Below are positions 48,354 to 58,114 of a stretch of DNA of 64,000 nt, in pieces. Position numbers and translations under genes: made by a program. Numbering within the stretch: position 1 is the stretch's first letter; every line of letters starts with the position of its first letter. The notes beneath the pieces are model-generated. The model was not told the origin of the DNA and searched no databases. It saw only the letters and a list, made by a program, of their open reading frames with translations. Source of the stretch: HO2-45-28 sp964574495 (GTDB taxonomy: Bacteria; Patescibacteriota; Minisyncoccia; HO2-45-28); NCBI GenBank assembly GCA_964574495.1, contig CAZNNT010000001.1:1-64000 (forward strand). Direction: 5' to 3'.

Positions 48354-50894
48354 ATGGTAAAAATTGAAGAACTAAAACGTTGGCAGTACGGGTTATTCGC
48401 GGCTCTGGTCATGCTTGCGGGATTTGTGATTTTATTTTGGCCGGAAATTACCGGAAAAAACTTGCCGCCGATAGGAAACATAGGCCTATACCACTACATA
48501 TATTTCACGGCTACGAGTTTTTTCATAAATATCCTTAATATGCTGCCGAACTGGTGGCCGGCCTATAATTCGGGGTACCCCATAAACCTTACTTTGGACG
48601 GCTTTCTTAATCCCTTTTTTCTTTTGGCGCTAAAATTCATTCCTCCGTTTTTAGCCAACAATTTGGCGATTATTTTTCTTTTCGTCATAAACGGCTTGAG
48701 TTTTTACGCGCTGGCGAGAGCGCTGAAATTAAGCAGGACGGCAGGCCTTATCAGCGCGATTTCATACGCTTTTAGCGGCGTTATTGTTCACTTCTCGGTG
48801 GTAACCACGATTGCCGCCTTAATGCCTTTTCTGCCGCTTTCTTTTTTATGCTGTCTTAAAATTTTTGAAGGCCGGACAAAATGGTTCTGGGCGTGGCTGG
48901 CTCTGATGACTTATTCCTGGTTCGGGGGATGGTCTGAAATGATTGTTTACGCCTTAACTGCCGTGGGATTTTTTGCGGTATATTTAATATTCAAAAACAG
49001 GAAGTCGGAAAATTTCAGTTTTTATTATCCCCTGCTTTTTTTCGGCGCCATTCCCTTGAGTATGCTGATTTTATCTCCGTGGTTTTTATCAATTTTGCAT
49101 TTTGTTTCTTACTCCGAAAGAGCCGGGGGAACGGGAGAGGCGGGCAAATACATGCCGACGACTCTCTCTCATCTTCTTCATATGCTAAATCCCCGCATTT
49201 CCGTTCTTTACGGCGACCTCTTGCCGTTTTTCTCTTTAGGCAATCATCCCTATTTTTTGTTTTTTGGCACTTTGCCGTTTCTGTTGGCGCTCTCGGCCTT
49301 TTTTATAAAAAATCTCAAGGAAAATAAAAACCTGTTATTTTTTATGGGATTGTCCGCCGGCGCCATTTTTATGACCGTGAACAACTCGCCTCTGTTCTGG
49401 CTGTTTCATCAGATTCCGGTGCTGAAGTGGTTTGGAGGATACTGGAAATGGTCGTTTGTCATTGTTTTTTCGCTGGCAATGCTGGCCGGCTACGGTTTTG
49501 ACAACATTGGAGATTTTTTCCGGCGTAAATTTTCTAAACGCGCGATTGCGGTTTTGTGGATATTTTTTGCCGTAGCTTTAATCGGCGCCGGAACTATCGC
49601 CATTTTTGACCGCAAAATCCAATCAACGATTACCTCTTACGGCGTGGCTCACTACCAGAACGCAAGCGGTCGGGTTTTTGTCCGGCCGGCGGCCTATTAC
49701 GAAAGGACGGTAAAAGAAATAGCCGAAAGTTTAACCTACAATTTCTCTTTAAAAAACAAGTGGATTATTCTTATGACCGTTTTGTGGTTTATGACTCTGC
49801 TTTATTTCACCCTCGGCAGGAAGTATGGCGAAATAAACCTCCAAAGGTGGAAGGCCTTTGCGATTCTGGTGGCTTTTGCCGGAAGCGTTCTTCCTTGGTA
49901 CGGATTTCTAAAGGGGCCCCCCATATCTTATCTTAGAAATGAACCCGAAACGGCAAAATTTCTGCACTCAATCGAGGCCTACGCTTCAAACAAATTGCCG
50001 CTTAGCGGCCCGTCAAAAGATCTGGTGCCATATAGAATTTTTCTTTATGTGCCGGAACAATATGTCGCTGAAATTTCCGAAAAATACGGCAGTAAATTCG
50101 CTTTTGGAGAAGCCAATTACGATTTATTTAAAGAAATGATGGATGATAACGCCCATGTATTTTTCAATTTTGACACTTTTCAAAACCATCAAACGCTCTC
50201 GCTCCAGCGCCTTATGGATGTTTATTTTTTAGTCAGGCGCCAGGACTTAAACTACCAAAACCGCTTTACGGCTACTACGCCTTTTGAAAAATTCGTGGAG
50301 GATTTTTCAAAAGAAAAAAATATGCGGCTTTTGGGGGCGTTAAACGTAAAATACATTCTGTCGTTTTTTGAATTAAAAACGGGGATGAAGCCGATTTTTA
50401 CGAATTACATCAGGGGTATAGTTCCGATTTATATTTATAAAAACCCTTATTTTATGCCGAGATGGCATTTTGCCGATAAAATTTTGTGGGCGGATGGCGG
50501 CAAGGAGGACCCTCTAAAGACGCTTGACGGCGTAGAAAATCTTTCATCTATAACCCTCCTTGAAACGCAGACCTCGGGCGATCCGGCGCTCCTGACTAAA
50601 TCAAATCCGAACGACAAAATAGAATTGGAACTTTATACCGCGGGCGCCTTACGTTTAAAAACAAAAACGGAAAATTACCGCTTTTTGGTATTTTCTGAAA
50701 GCCGTTTTCCCGACTTTTGGCAAGCGACGATTAACGGGCAAAAGACCCCGATTTATACCGCCAATTATCTTTATCAGGCGATTTTGGTCCCTCCCGGAGA
50801 AAACATCGTTGAATTTCGCTATCCTAAACTAATGGAGCAAAGCGCCATTGCGCTAAATAAACGCATTGAAAGCTTGCTTAAAATAAATAATTAA
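48354..50894 (+). CDS. Large multi-pass membrane protein (YfhO-like)
   Basis: 846 residues. About 13 hydrophobic helices run through residues 20-520, with a first periplasmic loop containing LPNWWPAYNSGYPI. A long extracellular C-terminal domain has INGQKTPIYTANYLYQAILV and the EFRYPKL ending typical of the YfhO family, which decorates lipoteichoic acid in Gram-positive bacteria. A glycan-transfer role at the membrane outer face is likely. Directly followed by the KpsS-like gene (TAA then ATG). Confidence 0.78.
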   Translation: MVKIEELKRWQYGLFAALVMLAGFVILFWPEITGKNLPPIGNIGLYHYIYFTATSFFINILNMLPNWWPAYNSGYPINLTLDGFLNPFFLLALKFIPPFLANNLAIIFLFVINGLSFYALARALKLSRTAGLISAISYAFSGVIVHFSVVTTIAALMPFLPLSFLCCLKIFEGRTKWFWAWLALMTYSWFGGWSEMIVYALTAVGFFAVYLIFKNRKSENFSFYYPLLFFGAIPLSMLILSPWFLSILHFVSYSERAGGTGEAGKYMPTTLSHLLHMLNPRISVLYGDLLPFFSLGNHPYFLFFGTLPFLLALSAFFIKNLKENKNLLFFMGLSAGAIFMTVNNSPLFWLFHQIPVLKWFGGYWKWSFVIVFSLAMLAGYGFDNIGDFFRRKFSKRAIAVLWIFFAVALIGAGTIAIFDRKIQSTITSYGVAHYQNASGRVFVRPAAYYERTVKEIAESLTYNFSLKNKWIILMTVLWFMTLLYFTLGRKYGEINLQRWKAFAILVAFAGSVLPWYGFLKGPPISYLRNEPETAKFLHSIEAYASNKLPLSGPSKDLVPYRIFLYVPEQYVAEISEKYGSKFAFGEANYDLFKEMMDDNAHVFFNFDTFQNHQTLSLQRLMDVYFLVRRQDLNYQNRFTATTPFEKFVEDFSKEKNMRLLGALNVKYILSFFELKTGMKPIFTNYIRGIVPIYIYKNPYFMPRWHFADKILWADGGKEDPLKTLDGVENLSSITLLETQTSGDPALLTKSNPNDKIELELYTAGALRLKTKTENYRFLVFSESRFPDFWQATINGQKTPIYTANYLYQAILVPPGENIVEFRYPKLMEQSAIALNKRIESLLKINN

Positions 50895-52421
50895 ATGGCA
50901 AAGGCCTGTATTTTATTACAACGTAGGTTTGCTTATGTCGGCCACGCTATCGCCGTTATGCTTCAAGAAAAATACGGCGTTCGGGATTTTTGCGGCTATG
51001 TATATTTAAGAGACAGTTTGAATTTTTTAAAAACGCAAAAAGACATAAACTACTCTGAATTGATTTTAGACGAGGATATACATAACCAATATAAAAGCGA
51101 GCCGCTTGACCCCGATTATTTGCGTTTGCTTGAAAAAAAATACGGCATACCGAATCTTTGGCCCTATATAGAAATAGACCGGGTGGCGCGTCACGGACAA
51201 CTGGTAAGAGAATACCCGTATGATTCCCCCAAATATTCCCACGAAGAAATGATGAAAATAGTGCAGGTAAAAGCCAGGTCTATGATTGATTTTTTAGAAA
51301 GGCAAAAACCTGATTTTATAATTTTTTCGGTGGTCGGCGACATCGCGACTATGCTTATGTACCATGTGGCCAAAAAAATGGGCATAAAAACCCTACTTAT
51401 ACAAACCGCGCGCGTGGGAAACAGATATTCGCTCACCCAAAACTACGAAGATTTAAATTACATCAATGACGCTTTTTTAACCCTTCAAAAAAATGCCGTA
51501 AGCACTTCGGAAGAAATAAAAATGGCGGAGAAATTTTTAGAGGACTTCAGATCCAAACCCCGCCCCCACTCTCCGACCGATTTGCCCAAATATCGGCCGA
51601 TCGGCAGAAGGAAGCAATTTAAATTCTTGCGGCCGGAAAATATTGTTCAATCCATCAAATGGAATTTTAAAATAGTTTACGACTACCTCAAAAATCCGCA
51701 TAAAGACGATTTCAACGCGATAAAACCGTGGCATCATTTCATTGACAGAATTAAAAGAAAATTCAGGGTGCTCGTCGGTTTTAACGATTTATACGACGCC
51801 CCCGATTTAAACGAGGAGTTCGCCTTCTTTCCTCTGCACCTTGAGCCGGAAATGTCTATTTCGCTTTTTGCCCCCTTCTACACCGACCAGCTCTGGCTGA
51901 CAAAACAAATCGCGCGCTCGCTACCGATAACCCATAAACTATATATCAAAGAACATCCGGCAATGTTCGGCTATAGGACGCGAAATTTCTATAAAGAATT
52001 AAAAAAGATACCGAATGTCAAACTTATAGACCCGTCTTTAGAAAGCTTTCCGTTAACCAAAAACGCGAAACTTATAATCACCATCAACGGCACTGCCGGC
52101 TGGGAGGGTATTTTATTGAAAAAACCAGTAATAACTTTCGGCAATGTGTTTTACAACGCCCTGCCAATGGTGAAAAAATGCGTTTCCATCAGCGATTTAC
52201 CTTATATAGTCAAGGAACAGCTTGAAAATTTTCATCATGACGACCCGGCGCTTATAAATCTTATCGCCGCGATTTTCAGAGAAAGCTTTGATTTGGATTT
52301 AGTTCAAATTTGGGACATTGAAGGAGGAGCCAACCAGCAAAAAAAACAAGAAGAGGTGGCGCCTCTCGTTGATTATCTGGCAAAGAAACTAAATTTAACT
52401 CCCGAATCGGCGCGTTTATAA
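50895..52421 (+). CDS. Capsule polysaccharide biosynthesis-type glycosyltransferase
   Basis: 508 residues. C-terminal half has the KpsC/KpsS-like pattern ITINGTAGWEGILLKKPVITFG, with HKLYIKEHPAMFG upstream. These features resemble Kdo-type and CDP-glycerol transferases. N-terminal half (to about 250) is not recognised but begins CILLQRRFAYVGHAIAVML. A cytoplasmic transferase building the glycan is inferred. It immediately follows the YfhO-like gene and lies 4 bases before the methyltransferase gene. Confidence 0.75.
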   Translation: MAKACILLQRRFAYVGHAIAVMLQEKYGVRDFCGYVYLRDSLNFLKTQKDINYSELILDEDIHNQYKSEPLDPDYLRLLEKKYGIPNLWPYIEIDRVARHGQLVREYPYDSPKYSHEEMMKIVQVKARSMIDFLERQKPDFIIFSVVGDIATMLMYHVAKKMGIKTLLIQTARVGNRYSLTQNYEDLNYINDAFLTLQKNAVSTSEEIKMAEKFLEDFRSKPRPHSPTDLPKYRPIGRRKQFKFLRPENIVQSIKWNFKIVYDYLKNPHKDDFNAIKPWHHFIDRIKRKFRVLVGFNDLYDAPDLNEEFAFFPLHLEPEMSISLFAPFYTDQLWLTKQIARSLPITHKLYIKEHPAMFGYRTRNFYKELKKIPNVKLIDPSLESFPLTKNAKLIITINGTAGWEGILLKKPVITFGNVFYNALPMVKKCVSISDLPYIVKEQLENFHHDDPALINLIAAIFRESFDLDLVQIWDIEGGANQQKKQEEVAPLVDYLAKKLNLTPESARL

Positions 52422-52425
52422 CTAT

Positions 52426-53184
52426 ATGGAACGGGAATATCCGGATTTAACGCAAAAAATATCAGGCATACAAGGATGCGTCTCAACAAAAGAAGCCGTA
52501 TTTCTTTATGAAGCGGCAAGAAATTGCGGAAATGGCGTAATAGTGGAACTCGGCTCGTGGAAGGGCAAATCAACAATCTGCCTCGGGCTTGGTTCAAAAA
52601 ACGGACGGGGCGTCAAGGTCTACGCCGTTGACCCGCATAGCGGGAGTCCGGACCAAAAGGGATTTGAAAAAGAAAACACATTTGAAGAATTCAAGAAAAA
52701 TATTAAAAACGCGGGGCTTGAGAATATAGTTGAACCGATTGTTTCCACCTCTTTTGAAGCCGCAAAAACATGGGACAAGCTGGCGGGCCTTATATTCGTG
52801 GACGCGAATTATCACGACTATGAAAACACAAAAAAAGATTTTTTCCAGTGGTCAAAATATTTAATTGACGGCGGCATCTACGCGCTCCATAACACCGTGC
52901 CGTCGGTTTCCGGAATCTTGGAAGGAATTCCGCTTCACGGATGCGAAGCGCCCCGCAAATTTATGAATGATTTTATTTTTGGCTCTAAAAATTTCAAAGT
53001 GTTGAAAATCCAAGGCACGATAACCGCGATACAAAAATTAGAAAAATTGTCGCTTTTAGACAAAATAAAAAATAGGGCCGCCGAAATCAAAAGCGCCCTA
53101 TCTTACTCAAACCATAAAATCTATTTAGCCCTAGCTTCCCTGCCGCCATCAATAAAAAAACCAATAAAGACCCTCTTCAACTAG
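52426..53184 (+). CDS. Class I SAM-dependent methyltransferase
   Basis: 252 residues. VIVELGSWKGKSTICLGLG is motif I (about 36-54), with VYAVDPHSG after beta-2 and AGLIFVDANYHDYENTKKD further on, as in Methyltransf_24-type sugar or macrolide O-methyltransferases. It would methylate a glycan hydroxyl. It ends in convergent overlap (8 bases) with the gene at 53177. Confidence 0.82.
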   Translation: MEREYPDLTQKISGIQGCVSTKEAVFLYEAARNCGNGVIVELGSWKGKSTICLGLGSKNGRGVKVYAVDPHSGSPDQKGFEKENTFEEFKKNIKNAGLENIVEPIVSTSFEAAKTWDKLAGLIFVDANYHDYENTKKDFFQWSKYLIDGGIYALHNTVPSVSGILEGIPLHGCEAPRKFMNDFIFGSKNFKVLKIQGTITAIQKLEKLSLLDKIKNRAAEIKSALSYSNHKIYLALASLPPSIKKPIKTLFN

Positions 53185-53608
53185 GAATCGGTGGGAGCGA
53201 AATTTTTTCATGTGGGTCACTCGAAGGATACGCGTCAATGGCCCCCGGAGCCGATTTTACTATTGGACGATCGCCGAAATCCCTATCCCAATCCGCACAC
53301 GCTCTTGCGTGAGCCATTAATGCCCGGGGAAGTGTCTGCTGGTAGCGACGTTTTATACCTCTAAATGCCGATAAGGCTTTCTGTCTCGTTTCATAAAACC
53401 GAATCTGTTCGGTTCTTGTCCGATAAACAACAGCATCTTTAACCCCCCTTGGCGTCGCAACACAATCATCCGGATACATCCTTGAAAACGGCCACTCCAA
53501 TTTCAATAATTTTGTTGTTTTATTATAAGATAAAACCCTGGCAACTATAGCGTACTCCTTGTGTTCGTGCTGCATCAAAACGAAGCGCTTTCTTTCTCTA
53601 CTCGTCAT
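53177..53608 (-). CDS. Unknown basic protein, 143 residues
   Basis: Start supported by GAAGGAGG seven bases upstream of the ATG at 53608. The sequence is basic and aromatic in the middle (VYRTRTEQIRFYETRQKALSAFRGIKRRYQQ), with no signal, membrane helix or known motif. It has its own promoter. It sits between the glycan genes and the RAYT module and points against the operon, so it may be part of an inserted segment. Confidence 0.6.
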   Translation of the reverse strand: MTSRERKRFVLMQHEHKEYAIVARVLSYNKTTKLLKLEWPFSRMYPDDCVATPRGVKDAVVYRTRTEQIRFYETRQKALSAFRGIKRRYQQTLPRALMAHARACADWDRDFGDRPIVKSAPGAIDAYPSSDPHEKISLPPIPS

Positions 53609-53671
53609 GCTGAAACCTCCTTCCCCCTCGGGTTAACTACCTCCTCACTGATTTCAAGGAGCCTAAATCGC

Positions 53672-53700
53672 AACCTAGCACATTTTAATAATTATGTAAA
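53672..53700 (-). promoter_or_regulatory. Candidate promoter of the unknown gene at 53608
   Basis: Minus strand TTTACA, 17-base spacer, TAGGTT with extended TGTGC. Leader about 57 bases ending in GGAAGGAGG. Confidence 0.5.
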
Positions 53701-53723
53701 GTAAAGCCCATCAACCCATCATA

Positions 53724-53740
53724 CACAAGTCTGACTTGTG
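53724..53740. repeat. RAYT palindrome, downstream flank
   Basis: CACAAGT-CTG-ACTTGTG, 7-bp perfect stem with a 3-base loop, two bases beyond the transposase stop (53743-53745). Confidence 0.85.
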
Positions 53741-53742
53741 GT

Positions 53743-54444
53743 TTACCAATCTTCTAAAAGAAACTGCGCTACGTCTTCTCTCTTTTCCGCGTGCGATATC
53801 AACATGTCGCGCGCGGCTTGTTTGAAATCGGCGTCTGGCAAACCAAGATCTGCGAATACTTTTGCGTCAATAATTGGCGACAATTTACCAAATGCCGCTG
53901 TTTGAAAACTGGAAAATGAGTAAGTTTTCGCCCATTCCCATGCTTTGTTAAATTCTTTGACAGCTTTTGCGAAACCGCCGGGATAAAGCTCAAATACGTT
54001 TTTCACAACAATATAAGCCAGAATATAGTTTAGATCTGCGTCATCATGTATAGTACGACTTTTATAGGAACCCTGAAAAATGCTTCCTTTTTCATTGTAT
54101 TTTTCATTAAAAGACAGGGTCATGCTCCCGCATAAACGTTGTAAAAACTTAGAAATTCCTCCCTCATGAATTTCGTAAAGCAACAAATGAAAATGATTTG
54201 GCATTAGTGTCCACGCCAATACCGCCGCCAGAGGATCACGCTCTGGCCAATGTTCCGACCGCGAAAAAAGTGGCAAATCTTGTTCATCTTTTGTCCAATT
54301 GCGATTTTGAAAATCATCATTAAGAAGATAAAGCGTTTTGACATAACGCCAATGATCGGCTTTATCGCGTACAATTTCCATTCCGCGCGCACCGCGTTTT
54401 ACAACATGCACAACCGAACCAACCGAAAATGGTTCTACTCTCAT
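53743..54444 (-). mobile_element. REP-associated tyrosine transposase (RAYT, Y1/HUH family)
   Basis: 233 residues encoded. The HUH motif is in WTLMPNHFHLLLYE (residues about 79-92), the N-terminal strand has VVHVVKRGARG, and the GSIFQGSYKSRTIHDDADLNYILAYIVVKN region carries the candidate nucleophile Tyr. No second ORF of IS200/IS605 is present. It is bracketed by inverted palindromes (53724-53740 and 54475-54491), as expected for RAYT genes that process or spread REP sequences. Probably a domesticated single-copy transposase. Confidence 0.88.
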
Positions 54445-54474
54445 ATTTACATATGTAACATTATTCTATACATA

Positions 54475-54514
54475 CACAAGTCAGACTTGTGGTGGTCCAC
54501 AAGTCTGACTTGTG
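54475..54514. repeat. RAYT palindrome doublet, upstream flank
   Basis: CACAAGT-CAG-ACTTGTG (54475-54491) and CACAAGT-CTG-ACTTGTG (54498-54514), the second the reverse complement of the first, separated by 6 bases. This resembles the head-to-head pairs called BIMEs. The doublet encodes the last residues of the glycosyltransferase at 54481-55695 and contains its stop. Confidence 0.85.
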
Positions 54515-55695
54515 GGAAGATTTAAAAGCTTTTCGTTAATTCTTAAAATCTGCTTGCGGTAATTATGGTCGTCATCCGCAAGGCGCAAATAGCAATTACG
54601 CGACAACTCGCTCCTTAATTCGTGATTTGAGCCGAGTTCTTCAATACGGCGGGCGAAACTTTCGTCATCATTGTCTTTGAAATATACCGCGCTTTTTTGC
54701 GACACCCATTCAAGTCCTCCTCCCCCCGGAAGAATTGACGGCAGGCCGAAAGTCATTGCTTCAAGTAAAGAAATGGAAGTCATATCTCCTCGCCATTTCG
54801 GCTGAATAAAAATATCGGCATTTTTATAAAAATCGTAGACCTTTTCTTTTTCCACCCATCCGGGCATAAAAACATATTTCTCTAAATCCAAATCGCGAAC
54901 CATCTTTTTTAATTTTTCTTCCTCGGGTCCGGTTCCACCCAGAATCAGTTTAAAATCACTTTTATTCTTCACTTTGGAAAACGCCGACAAAAGCAGTTCA
55001 AACCCTTTTCCGGGAACCATCCGGCCCGAGTAAAATAAATTTATAACGCCGCCTTTTTTATTTCTCTCTTGATATGAATTTTCAGCGATATTTAAATCGC
55101 GCATCATTTTTTTATAATCGAAACAATCGCCCACAATCAAACTTTTGTCTTTTGTTTTCAAACCAAAATCGGAATAGGCCTTTTTTAAAAACGGGTTGGT
55201 AAAAGTCATTAAATCCAGACCATCCGCAAACGGCATGCCGATATATTTTTCGATAATCCACCGGAGTTTCTTTTTTAAAACGCGCAAATACGCACCCTTT
55301 TCCATTTTAAATTCCGAAAAAGCGGATGTATTTTGAGGCCATGAGAGCAGTTCGCGGTTAAAGCAGGCCACAACCGGAACTCTGCCTCCGAATTTACGAT
55401 AAACGGAGCCCGCGTAAAAATACTGGCCGTCTATGTAAAAAATATCGGCTTCGCCCGAATAAGCCCTTAAAACCTTAAAAACGCCCTTCTGAATGCCAAA
55501 AAGCCGCCTTGACTTTATGTCTTTTTCAATCGTATTATAAGGTAAGTTGGAATAATGATTCGCGCCTGAAAAAACAGTGATGACATTAACGTCGGAGCCC
55601 AAATCCAGAAAAGCCCGCGCCCTTAAATCAAGATCGGCCACCGAGCCGCCGGCGCGCTCAAAATTGAGCTTTGAGGTAACAAAATAAATTTTCAT
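54481..55695 (-). CDS. Family 4 glycosyltransferase, C-terminus altered by the palindrome
   Basis: 404 residues. GT-B fold: VINLFYSGRMVPGKGFELLLSAF, LILGGTGPEEEKLKKM and IQPKWRGDMTSISLLEAMTFGLPSILP with the donor-binding Glu region. It would transfer a sugar from a nucleotide donor to the growing glycan. The last residues (PTSQTCGPPQV) are wholly translated from the palindrome doublet, whose TGA provides the stop. It is divergent from the gene at 55735 across a short AT-rich region. Confidence 0.87.
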   Translation of the reverse strand: MKIYFVTSKLNFERAGGSVADLDLRARAFLDLGSDVNVITVFSGANHYSNLPYNTIEKDIKSRRLFGIQKGVFKVLRAYSGEADIFYIDGQYFYAGSVYRKFGGRVPVVACFNRELLSWPQNTSAFSEFKMEKGAYLRVLKKKLRWIIEKYIGMPFADGLDLMTFTNPFLKKAYSDFGLKTKDKSLIVGDCFDYKKMMRDLNIAENSYQERNKKGGVINLFYSGRMVPGKGFELLLSAFSKVKNKSDFKLILGGTGPEEEKLKKMVRDLDLEKYVFMPGWVEKEKVYDFYKNADIFIQPKWRGDMTSISLLEAMTFGLPSILPGGGGLEWVSQKSAVYFKDNDDESFARRIEELGSNHELRSELSRNCYLRLADDDHNYRKQILRINEKLLNLPTSQTCGPPQV

Positions 55696-55734
55696 AGTTT
55701 AATTATTTATAATATTTAATGTTTAATAAATCAA

Positions 55735-57000
55735 ATGGGAGGTTTTAAAAATAAAAAACCGAATATCGGCCCGATCACGGAATGCCAGATCTGCTCCGCG
55801 AGAAACCTGAAAACAATCCTTTCATTGGGGCACCAGGCGCGCGTCCACGGCCACCTTACGCCAAAAACGAATAATGAACCGGAAACAAAATATCCGCTGG
55901 ACTTGAATTACTGCCCTAAATGCCATCTTATCCAGCTCGGTTACGCCATTGACCCGAAAGTGGTTTTCTTTCCCGACTACCCCTACCATAGCGGAACAAC
56001 AAATATGCTTGTGAAAAATTTCCGGTCCCTGGCGGAAATGACCGTAAAAAAATACGATCTAAATTCAAAGGATTTGGTGATTGACATCGGTTCAAATGAC
56101 GGAACCCTGCTTCAGGGGTTTAAAGAAAAAGGCGTCAGGGTCTTGGGAATTGAACCGACCAATGTCGCGAAATTCGCGAGGCGAGCCGGCATACCGACCA
56201 TTCAGGAATTTTTTAGTGAAAAAGTCGCCAAAAAAATAGCGCGTCGGTACGGTAGGGCGAAAATAATTGCGGCAGCGAATGTTTTCGCGCACATAAACCA
56301 CCTCCGTGATTTTATGAGGGGCGTTTCAGCGCTCTTGGAAAAAGACGGGGTTTTTATCACGGAGTCGCAATACATCACGGACATAATCAAAAAACTTGAA
56401 GTGGACACCATTTATGACGAACATTTAAGATACTACACGCTAAAGCCCATGCAAAAACTTTTTTCTCTTTCAGGATTTAGTTTGGTGGATGCCGAAAGAA
56501 TATCCGCCGCCGGAGGATCCATCAGGGTATACGCCATGAAAGGAGAAAAACAGGCAAGTTCTCGGGTAAATAAAATCATAGCCCAGGAAAAAAGAGCGGG
56601 CGTTTATAATTTTAAAACCCTTCAAAAATTCGGGCAAAAAACAGTACAGGCAAAATACGGCCTTTTGGAATTGCTGATTAAGTGTAAAAAAGAAGGCGCG
56701 CGTATAGCGGGATTGGGGGCGCCGGGACGATCCAATACCCTGCTCGGCTTTAATAAAATAGACCATCACATTCTGGATTATCTTTGCGAAAAAAATACTT
56801 CTCCGAAAATCGGGCTTTTTGCTCCCGGCACTCACCTGCCGATAGTTGATGAAAAAAAACTCATAGAAGAGCAGCCCGAATACGCCCTTGTCCTTTCATG
56901 GCATATCGGAAAAGAACTTATGAAAAAAACCCGACTGGCCGGCTATAAAGGAAAATTTATAATGCCCCTGCCCAAGCCCCGCATAGTTAAAACCATATAG
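55735..57000 (+). CDS. Sugar C-methyltransferase (zinc-binding type)
   Basis: 421 residues. N-terminal zinc domain: CQICSARNLKTIL and YCPKCHLIQLGYAID. Central SAM domain (about 95-205): VIDIGSNDGTLLQGFKEKGVRVLGIEPT. C-terminal domain has AGLGAPGRSNTLLGFNKI as in NDP-hexose C-3-methyltransferases such as TylCIII. It would methylate a 4-keto or 3-keto nucleotide sugar. It lies 1 base before the DegT gene, with GDP-mannose dehydratase next, so the substrate is plausibly a 4-keto-6-deoxy hexose. Confidence 0.85.
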   Translation: MGGFKNKKPNIGPITECQICSARNLKTILSLGHQARVHGHLTPKTNNEPETKYPLDLNYCPKCHLIQLGYAIDPKVVFFPDYPYHSGTTNMLVKNFRSLAEMTVKKYDLNSKDLVIDIGSNDGTLLQGFKEKGVRVLGIEPTNVAKFARRAGIPTIQEFFSEKVAKKIARRYGRAKIIAAANVFAHINHLRDFMRGVSALLEKDGVFITESQYITDIIKKLEVDTIYDEHLRYYTLKPMQKLFSLSGFSLVDAERISAAGGSIRVYAMKGEKQASSRVNKIIAQEKRAGVYNFKTLQKFGQKTVQAKYGLLELLIKCKKEGARIAGLGAPGRSNTLLGFNKIDHHILDYLCEKNTSPKIGLFAPGTHLPIVDEKKLIEEQPEYALVLSWHIGKELMKKTRLAGYKGKFIMPLPKPRIVKTI

Positions 57001-57001
57001 T

Positions 57002-58114
57002 ATGTCTGAAAATAAAAAAATTCCGTGGTGGGAACCGCAAATAGGCGAAGAAGATATACGCAGAGTTACCGAAGTTCTTAAAAGCAATTTTATTAACGAG
57101 GGCAAAGTTACGGCTGAATTTGAAAAGGCCGTATCCGAGACACTCGGATGCAAATACGCGGTTGCCGTCCCAAGCTGCACTATGGGCCTTTTTGCCGCCT
57201 TAAAAGCGGCGGGAATCGGGCAGGGAGACGAAGTTATAATTCCCGACCTGACTTGGATAGCCACCGCTAACGCCGCCCAGCTCGCGGGCGCTACGCCAGT
57301 TTTTGCCGATATTAACCCCGAAAATCTGACATTAGACCCGAAAGCCGCGGAGAAAGCCATTACAAAGCGCACCCGGGCCATTATGCCGGTTCACGTTACC
57401 GGGCGCGCTTCCGATATGGAAGCGTTTATGGCTCTGGCTTCGCGTTATAATCTCGCGGTCATTGAAGACGCCGCGGAGGCCTTTTTTTCAAAACACAAGG
57501 GAAAATACTTGGGAACATGGGGAACGGCCGGCGCTTTTTCGCTTCATCCCTATAAACTCATAACTTCGGGGCAGGGAGGATTCGTCACAACCAATGACGA
57601 CGAAATTTATTTTCGCTTAAAAATGCTCAAAAATCAGGGGAAAACCGAAGCGGGCACCGGAGGCGATGATGTTTTTGAATCCATCGGCTACAATTTGAAA
57701 TTTACGAATGTCCAAGCGGCCATCGCGTTAGCGCAGCTTGAACATTTAAATTTCCGCGCGGACCGCATCAGAAGGACCAGAAAATTATATTTGGAGAACC
57801 TGGCTCCGGGAACCGTTAATCTTTTTCCTTTTGATATTGAAGGCGGAGAACTCCCTTTATGGATTGACGGCTGGACCTTAAAGCGGGACGGCCTGCACGA
57901 TTATCTGCACGCCAATAATATCGTCTGTCGGAAATTCTGGCATCCCGTACATCGCCAAAAAATTTATAAAGCCGGATCTGATTCTGATTTTCCGCAAAGC
58001 ACCCGTATGGCTTACCAGTCAATTTGGCTGCCGTCCGCCTTCACAATGTCCGATGAAGATGTTATAACGGTTTGCAGGCGCATTAACGATTTTTTCGCAA
58101 AAAATCATGGATAA
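57002..58114 (+). CDS. DegT aminotransferase, perosamine-synthase-like
   Basis: 370 residues. PLP Lys in FSLHPYKLITSGQGGFVTT, with VAVPSCTMGLFAALKAAGIGQGDEV and VIEDAAEAFFSKHKGK. Adjacent to GDP-mannose 4,6-dehydratase (8-base overlap at 58107-58114), it probably makes GDP-4-amino-4,6-dideoxymannose (perosamine) from the 4-keto intermediate. Alternative is another 3- or 4-aminotransferase of the family. Confidence 0.88.
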   Translation: MSENKKIPWWEPQIGEEDIRRVTEVLKSNFINEGKVTAEFEKAVSETLGCKYAVAVPSCTMGLFAALKAAGIGQGDEVIIPDLTWIATANAAQLAGATPVFADINPENLTLDPKAAEKAITKRTRAIMPVHVTGRASDMEAFMALASRYNLAVIEDAAEAFFSKHKGKYLGTWGTAGAFSLHPYKLITSGQGGFVTTNDDEIYFRLKMLKNQGKTEAGTGGDDVFESIGYNLKFTNVQAAIALAQLEHLNFRADRIRRTRKLYLENLAPGTVNLFPFDIEGGELPLWIDGWTLKRDGLHDYLHANNIVCRKFWHPVHRQKIYKAGSDSDFPQSTRMAYQSIWLPSAFTMSDEDVITVCRRINDFFAKNHG

